In this document: piece by piece, positions 5,949 to 9,755 of the stretch
Position numbering within the stretch: position 1 is the first letter of the stretch
Layout: each line of letters opens with the position of its first letter
Source: Betaproteobacteria bacterium
GTDB taxonomy: Bacteria; Pseudomonadota; Gammaproteobacteria; Burkholderiales; SG8-39
Direction: 5' to 3'
Assembly: GCA_005888925.1 (NCBI GenBank)
Contig: VBCP01000132.1
Span: forward strand, 1 to 9,755
DNA length: 9,755 bases
Made by a program: the position numbers and the translations under genes
The notes under the pieces: generated by a model
Seen by the model: the letters and a program-made list of their open reading frames with translations, nothing else
The model's database searches: none
Told to the model about the DNA's origin: nothing

Positions 5949-6311
5949 CTAGTCGGGGACGATGTCGCCAGCGTTGGTCAGCAGGACGTTGTCGCCGACC
6001 TTGAACTCGGGCTTGTCGAGGTCGCGGAGCTGCAGGCTGCCGTCGGGCATGCGCACGCCGACCCTGTACATGGGCCGGCCGGACGGTGTACCCGGTGCCG
6101 ACCCGCCCGCGGCTGCCGAGCGCTCGCGCACCAGCTCGACCTCGGTCACGCTCTCGACGACGCCGTAGCCGGGCTTCATGTCCTCGGTCCTGATGGGGGC
6201 GACCTTCGGCTCCTGCACCGCGGGATCGCTCTGCGCAAAGGCGCCGCTGGCACCAAGGGCGAGCACAAGGGCGGCGAGGATCTTCACCTCAATCGGACAG
6301 CCGCGGCGCAT
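5949..6311 (-). CDS. Small exported protein related to the downstream lipoprotein
   Basis: About 120 residues with an N-terminal signal peptide (KILAALVLALGASGAFA, cleavage before QSDPA) and no lipobox Cys. The mature part has a short linker, then KPGYGVVESVTEVELVRERS, a Gly/Ser/Pro-rich stretch, and a C-terminal beta-type segment with VRMPDGSLQLRDLDKPEFKVGD. Start: ATG 6309-6311 is used here (weak GGAA upstream). A GTG at 6285-6287 would give MKILAALVLALGASGAFAQ, a more canonical signal peptide that matches the start of the lipoprotein at 3659-3964, and may be the true start. It leads the minus-strand envelope cluster, 40 bases upstream of the lactonase gene, and is divergent from the aldehyde dehydrogenase gene. 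Function unknown; a periplasmic location is inferred. Confidence 0.75.
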   Translation of the reverse strand: MRRGCPIEVKILAALVLALGASGAFAQSDPAVQEPKVAPIRTEDMKPGYGVVESVTEVELVRERSAAAGGSAPGTPSGRPMYRVGVRMPDGSLQLRDLDKPEFKVGDNVLLTNAGDIVPD

Positions 6312-6354
6312 TTTGGGTTCCGGCACGGCTATCATCCCTCGCGCGAGGAGAACT

Positions 6355-7809
6355 ATGGACAGACCCAGGATTTTCGGCAATTTCATCAACGGCGCCTGGA
6401 CCGAGGGCACGGGCGAATACGCGAACACCAACCCGTCCGACACGCGCGACGTCATCGGGCGCTACGCCCGCGCGACCGAAAAGCAGGCCACCGACGCGAT
6501 CGGCGCCGCGCAAGCCGCCTTTCCCGGCTGGTCGGTGAGCACGCCGCAGCAGCGCTTCGACGCGCTGGATTCGATCGGCAGCGAAATCCTCAACCGCAAG
6601 GCCGAGCTCGGCGACCTGCTGGCGCGCGAAGAAGGCAAGACGCTGCCCGAGGCCACCGGCGAAGTGATCCGCGCCGCGTACATCTTCAAGTTCTTCGCCG
6701 GCGAGGCGCTGCGCATCCCGGGCGAGATCGTGCAGTCGGTGCGTCCCGGCGTCGGCGTCGAGATCACGCGCGAGGCGCTCGGCGTGGTCTCGATCGTCAC
6801 GCCGTGGAACTTCCCGATCGCGATTCCGGCGTGGAAGATCGCGCCGGCGCTCTGCTACGGCAACACCGTGGTGTTCAAGCCCGCCGAGCTCGTCCCCGGC
6901 AGCGCCTGGGCGCTCACTGAAATCATCAGCCGCGCCGGCCTGCCCGCGGGCGTCTTCAACCTGGTGATGGGCAGGAGCGCCGAGATCGGCGACACGCTCC
7001 TCAACCATCCACGCATCGCCGCGATTACTTTCACCGGCTCGCAGGCGATCGGGCGCAAGGTGGCGCAGGCCGCGGTCGGCGGCCTGAAGAAATTCCAGCT
7101 CGAGATGGGCGGCAAGAACCCGCTGGTGGTGCTCGACGACGCCAATCTCGATGTCGCCGTCAACTGCGCGGTCCAGGGTGGTTTCTTCTCCACCGGCCAG
7201 CGCTGCACCGCCTCGTCCAAGGTGATCGCCACGCAAGGCATTCACGACCGCTTCATCGGCGCGGTGATCGAGAAGATGAAGGGGCTCAAGATCGACGACG
7301 CGCGCAAGAAAGGCACCGATATCGGCCCGGTCGTGGATGAGCGCCAGTTGGCGCAGAACCTCGATTACCTGAGCATCGGCCAGAAAGAAGGCGGCCGTCT
7401 CGCCTATGGCGGGAACCGTGTGGAGCGGACCCCCGATGGCCAGCCCGGCTACTTCATGATGCCGGCGCTGTTCACCGATACCACGCCGGGCATGCGCATC
7501 AACCGCGAAGAAATTTTCGGGCCGGTGGTCAGCGTGCTGCGTGCCACGGATTACGAGGAAGCGCTCGCCTGGGCAAACGACACCGAGATGGGACTCTCGT
7601 CGGGCATCTGCACCACCTCGCTCAAGCACGCGACGCATTACAAGCGCCACGCGCAGGCGGGCATGGTGATGGTCAACCTGCCGACCGCGGGCGTCGACTA
7701 CCACGTGCCCTTCGGCGGGCGCAAAGGCTCGAGCTACGGCCCGCGCGAGCAGGGGCGCTACGCCGCCGAGTTCTACACCACGGTCAAGACCGCCTACACG
7801 CTGCCGTGA
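6355..7809 (+). CDS. Aldehyde dehydrogenase, probably alpha-ketoglutarate semialdehyde dehydrogenase
   Basis: A 484-residue NAD(P)-dependent aldehyde dehydrogenase, full family length. Visible catalytic features are Asn152 in TPWNFP, Lys175 in FKPAE, FTGS at 226-229 (cofactor site), Glu250 in LEMGGKNP, the nucleophile Cys284 in STGQRCTASSK, and EEIFGPV at 385-391. The start at ATG 6355 has AGGAG (6346-6350) four bases before it. The stop overlaps the start of the DHDPS-family dehydratase gene (GTGA), so the two are translationally coupled. That pairing, plus the FFSTGQRCTASSK context typical of 2,5-dioxovalerate dehydrogenases, points to oxidation of alpha-ketoglutarate semialdehyde to alpha-ketoglutarate, the last step of non-phosphorylated sugar-acid pathways. 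Catalytic class is certain; the substrate is inferred from context. Succinate semialdehyde is an alternative. Confidence 0.92.
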   Translation: MDRPRIFGNFINGAWTEGTGEYANTNPSDTRDVIGRYARATEKQATDAIGAAQAAFPGWSVSTPQQRFDALDSIGSEILNRKAELGDLLAREEGKTLPEATGEVIRAAYIFKFFAGEALRIPGEIVQSVRPGVGVEITREALGVVSIVTPWNFPIAIPAWKIAPALCYGNTVVFKPAELVPGSAWALTEIISRAGLPAGVFNLVMGRSAEIGDTLLNHPRIAAITFTGSQAIGRKVAQAAVGGLKKFQLEMGGKNPLVVLDDANLDVAVNCAVQGGFFSTGQRCTASSKVIATQGIHDRFIGAVIEKMKGLKIDDARKKGTDIGPVVDERQLAQNLDYLSIGQKEGGRLAYGGNRVERTPDGQPGYFMMPALFTDTTPGMRINREEIFGPVVSVLRATDYEEALAWANDTEMGLSSGICTTSLKHATHYKRHAQAGMVMVNLPTAGVDYHVPFGGRKGSSYGPREQGRYAAEFYTTVKTAYTLP

Positions 7810-8732
7810 TCGCTCCCAGACTGAGAAAGGCCCTCGCCGGCATCTCCGGCATTCTTGTCACGCCGTTCGATGCGCAGGACCGGCTCGCGCCCGCGAGGCT
7901 CAAGCCGATCGTCGAGCGCGCCGTGCGCGCCGGCGTGCACGCGCTGGTGGCGAACGGCAACACCAGCGAGTTCTACGGCCTCACCACCAAGGAAGCGGAA
8001 ACGATGGTGCATGCCGCGGCCGAGCACAATGCCAAGCGCGCCGTGCTGATCGGCGGCGTCGGACGCAGCATCCACGATGCGATCGCGCTGACGAAGGCCT
8101 CGCGCGACGCGGGCGCCGAAGCGCTGATGGTGCACCAGCCGCCCGATCCGTTCGTCTCGCCGCGCGGCGTGGTGAGCTACGTGCAGCGCATCGCCGACGC
8201 GGGCGGCGGGCTGCCGATCATGCTTTATCTACGCAACGACGGCATTGGGCTCGATGCGATCGAGAAGCTCTGCGCCGTTCCCGGCGTCGCCGGCGTGAAG
8301 TGGGCCTGCCCGACGCCGCTCAAGCTCGCCGACGCGATCCGGCGCTGCAGTCCCGACATCGTCTGGGTCGACGGCCTCGCCGAGCCGTGGGCGCCGCCGT
8401 TCTATGCCGTGGGCGCGCGGGGCTTCACTTCCGGCCTCATCAACGTCTGGCCCGAGCATTCGGTCGCGATTCACGCCGCGCTCGATGCGAACGACTATGA
8501 GCGCGCGCGAAAATTGATCCAGGTGATGGCGCCGTTCGAGGAGCTGCGCGCCGAAGAGCAGAACGGCACCAACGTCACGGTGGTGAAGGCGGCGCTGCAG
8601 CTGATCGGCGAGGATTGCGGTGCGACGCGTCCGCCGTCGGCGTGGCCGCTGACGGAAGCGCAGCAGCAGCGGTTGCGCAAGGTGCTGGCCGCGTGGGGCG
8701 TGCGCAGCGCGGTCGCCGAGCTTTCAAAATAA
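7806..8732 (+). CDS. DHDPS/NAL-family dehydratase (5-dehydro-4-deoxyglucarate or 2-keto-3-deoxy sugar acid type)
   Basis: A 308-residue class I lyase of the dihydrodipicolinate synthase / N-acetylneuraminate lyase TIM-barrel family. The probable Schiff-base lysine is Lys165 in GVKWA and the proton-relay tyrosine is Tyr141 in MLYLRND. The phosphate/carboxylate-binding region reads GNTSEFYGLT (51-60) where many relatives have GGTGEF. GFTSGLINVWPE follows near residue 210. The start is GTG 7806-7808, overlapping the aldehyde dehydrogenase TGA by four bases. In that context the expected reaction is formation of alpha-ketoglutarate semialdehyde, either from 5-keto-4-deoxyglucarate with loss of CO2 and water (KdgD type) or from a 2-keto-3-deoxypentonate (AraD type). 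The motif differences leave the substrate open. Its TAA abuts the TAA of the convergent gene. Confidence 0.85.
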   Translation: MIAPRLRKALAGISGILVTPFDAQDRLAPARLKPIVERAVRAGVHALVANGNTSEFYGLTTKEAETMVHAAAEHNAKRAVLIGGVGRSIHDAIALTKASRDAGAEALMVHQPPDPFVSPRGVVSYVQRIADAGGGLPIMLYLRNDGIGLDAIEKLCAVPGVAGVKWACPTPLKLADAIRRCSPDIVWVDGLAEPWAPPFYAVGARGFTSGLINVWPEHSVAIHAALDANDYERARKLIQVMAPFEELRAEEQNGTNVTVVKAALQLIGEDCGATRPPSAWPLTEAQQQRLRKVLAAWGVRSAVAELSK

Positions 8733-9725
8733 TTACGGACGTTGTCCGGAATTCAGCGTGCCTTCGGGCGCGAGGCACGCGGCCAGCGTCACCGCGTTGA
8801 TATCGCGGTGCTCGGTCCAGCTCGCGGCCGCCTGGTGCGCGGGCTCGAGCCAGAAGTCCTCCAGCCTTGCCGCGAGCGGCACGAAGGCGACCAGCCGGTT
8901 GGTATTAAGTTGTTCTACGGCATGCAGCCCCAGAGCGAGGCCGAGCTCGCGGAAGGCGAGTCGCCGCGCCGCCGGCGAACCAAGCCCAATCGAGCGCGCC
9001 GCGGCGGCCACGCTGATCTCGGCATCCGCGAGCACCTGGGCGAGGAGCGGCTCGACTCCCAGGCGCGCGAGGCCGAGCGCGTCGAGGAGCAGGCCGCCGG
9101 CGCCGAGCGGATCGTCGGTGGCCCAGCGCCGGCCTTCGCACATGCGCGCGAGCTCGCGCGTCTCGCGCTCGAGTCCGAGCGTTGCCGTCGCCACCAGGCC
9201 GTCGAGCGGATCGTGCATCCCCATCGACGGCACGAGCGGCCGCGAAAGATCGATACTCATTTTCCAGTAAAGCCGCGTCGGCGCGCCCGGCGGGTAGGCG
9301 AAAGCGCGATGCGCCGCCTGCGCCAGCTCGAGCGCCCAGCGGTGATAGCGCTCCTCGCCCGTGACCCGCGCAGTGCGCTCGAGCGCGTGCAGCCACTTGG
9401 TAAGGTAGTGGTAGTACTGGCCGTCGCGCTCCCATTCCAGCTCGGGGTCGAAGGGCTCGTCGGGCGCGCGCTCGGGTAGCGGCTTGCCGATGCGCAGGCC
9501 GCGCGCGGTCGGATGCTGCGGATCGCGGCTCACGCCGAGCACCTCGTGGACCTGTTGCACCAGTCGCTGGGCGAGATCGACGCGGCCTAGGCCGAGCCAG
9601 GTGTAGACGGCGAAGGCGTCGGTCCAAAGATAACGCCGCGGCTTCGCCGCCGACGTGAGCCCCGTCCTGACGGCGAATTCGTCGAGGATTGCTGCGGCGC
9701 GGACGTGGCACGCCGGCACGTCCAT
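8733..9725 (-). CDS. Conserved hypothetical protein, alpha-helical, possible six-hairpin-type fold
   Basis: 330 residues from the first ATG (9723-9725). I do not know an assigned function. Conserved-looking blocks are RRYLWTDAFAV (30-40), GLRIGKPLPER (76-86), RDGQYYHYLTKWLHALE (100-116) and YWKMSIDLSRPLVPSMG (153-169) followed by MHDPLDG. The spacing of helices with Trp/Tyr/Asp-rich turns (WTD, WERDGQYYHYLTKW, HDPLDG) resembles alpha/alpha-barrel (six-hairpin glycosidase-like) proteins; this is inference. There is no signal peptide. No ribosome-binding site precedes the ATG on the minus strand, and the frame stays open for ten more codons to the window edge. The gene may therefore start outside. 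The stop TAA directly abuts that of the dehydratase gene. It appears intact and uses codons like its neighbours. Confidence 0.78.
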   Translation of the reverse strand: MDVPACHVRAAAILDEFAVRTGLTSAAKPRRYLWTDAFAVYTWLGLGRVDLAQRLVQQVHEVLGVSRDPQHPTARGLRIGKPLPERAPDEPFDPELEWERDGQYYHYLTKWLHALERTARVTGEERYHRWALELAQAAHRAFAYPPGAPTRLYWKMSIDLSRPLVPSMGMHDPLDGLVATATLGLERETRELARMCEGRRWATDDPLGAGGLLLDALGLARLGVEPLLAQVLADAEISVAAAARSIGLGSPAARRLAFRELGLALGLHAVEQLNTNRLVAFVPLAARLEDFWLEPAHQAAASWTEHRDINAVTLAACLAPEGTLNSGQRP

Positions 9726-9755
9726 TGCGGCGGTGCTCTCAGGAGGTGACTTGGC

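Noticed and set aside
6312..6354. Possible promoter TATCAT (6330-6335) for the aldehyde dehydrogenase gene.
   Set aside because: No -35 element at suitable spacing, and the match is weak. The region is a plausible divergent promoter by position only.
6289..7704. A 471-residue open frame on the minus strand opposite the aldehyde dehydrogenase gene.
   Set aside because: Its product is rich in Arg, His, Ala and Asp with no recognisable domain. It is the antisense shadow of a clearly real gene in GC-rich DNA.
1..9755. CRISPR arrays, tRNA or rRNA genes, integrases, insertion sequences, toxin-antitoxin pairs.
   Set aside because: No regularly spaced repeats, cloverleaf sequences, transposase or integrase motifs were seen on either strand. 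The only repeat-like element is the palindrome at 3603-3641.

Overview
The window is GC-rich, densely packed chromosomal DNA, most likely from a betaproteobacterium of Burkholderiales type. The reasons are strong G/C use at third codon positions, an orphan Bug/TctC-type extracytoplasmic binding protein (a family greatly expanded in that group), and a mix of small soluble and envelope genes typical of those genomes. I see no rRNA, tRNA, CRISPR array, phage gene or transposase.

Layout. (1) 2-586, plus strand: C-terminal part of a D-2-hydroxyacid dehydrogenase cut by the left edge. (2) 583-2174, minus strand: a four-gene run reading, in transcription order, GFA-type zinc protein, a coupled hypothetical (TAATG junction), a CsbD-like stress protein and a DUF1330 protein, with a hairpin between the last two. 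(3) 2214-3158, plus: a Bug/TctC substrate-binding protein, divergent from the GFA gene across only 39 bases. (4) 3145-6311, minus: an envelope cluster of five genes. In transcription order they are a small secreted protein, a secreted lactonase-type beta-propeller, a tandem DoxX membrane protein, a small lipoprotein and a DUF4124 protein. The DoxX and lipoprotein genes each look broken by a single-base frameshift, and a long palindrome lies just after the lipoprotein gene. (5) 6355-8732, plus: an aldehyde dehydrogenase and a DHDPS-family lyase/dehydratase, translationally coupled by a GTGA overlap. (6) 8733-9725, minus: a conserved hypothetical protein whose stop codon abuts that of the dehydratase; its frame stays open to the right edge.

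How the genes may work together. The dehydratase/aldehyde dehydrogenase pair fits the last two steps of an oxidative sugar-acid route: a 2-keto-3-deoxy acid or 5-keto-4-deoxyglucarate goes to alpha-ketoglutarate semialdehyde and then to alpha-ketoglutarate. The secreted lactonase, the Bug binding protein and the hydroxyacid dehydrogenase are thematically compatible with organic or sugar-acid use, but nothing in the sequence ties them to this pathway.

I found no clear novel defence or mobile system. The items most worth a second look are the envelope cluster, with its two related small exported proteins and internally duplicated DoxX protein, the two neighbouring frameshifts, the palindrome at 3603-3641, and the conserved hypothetical at the right end.
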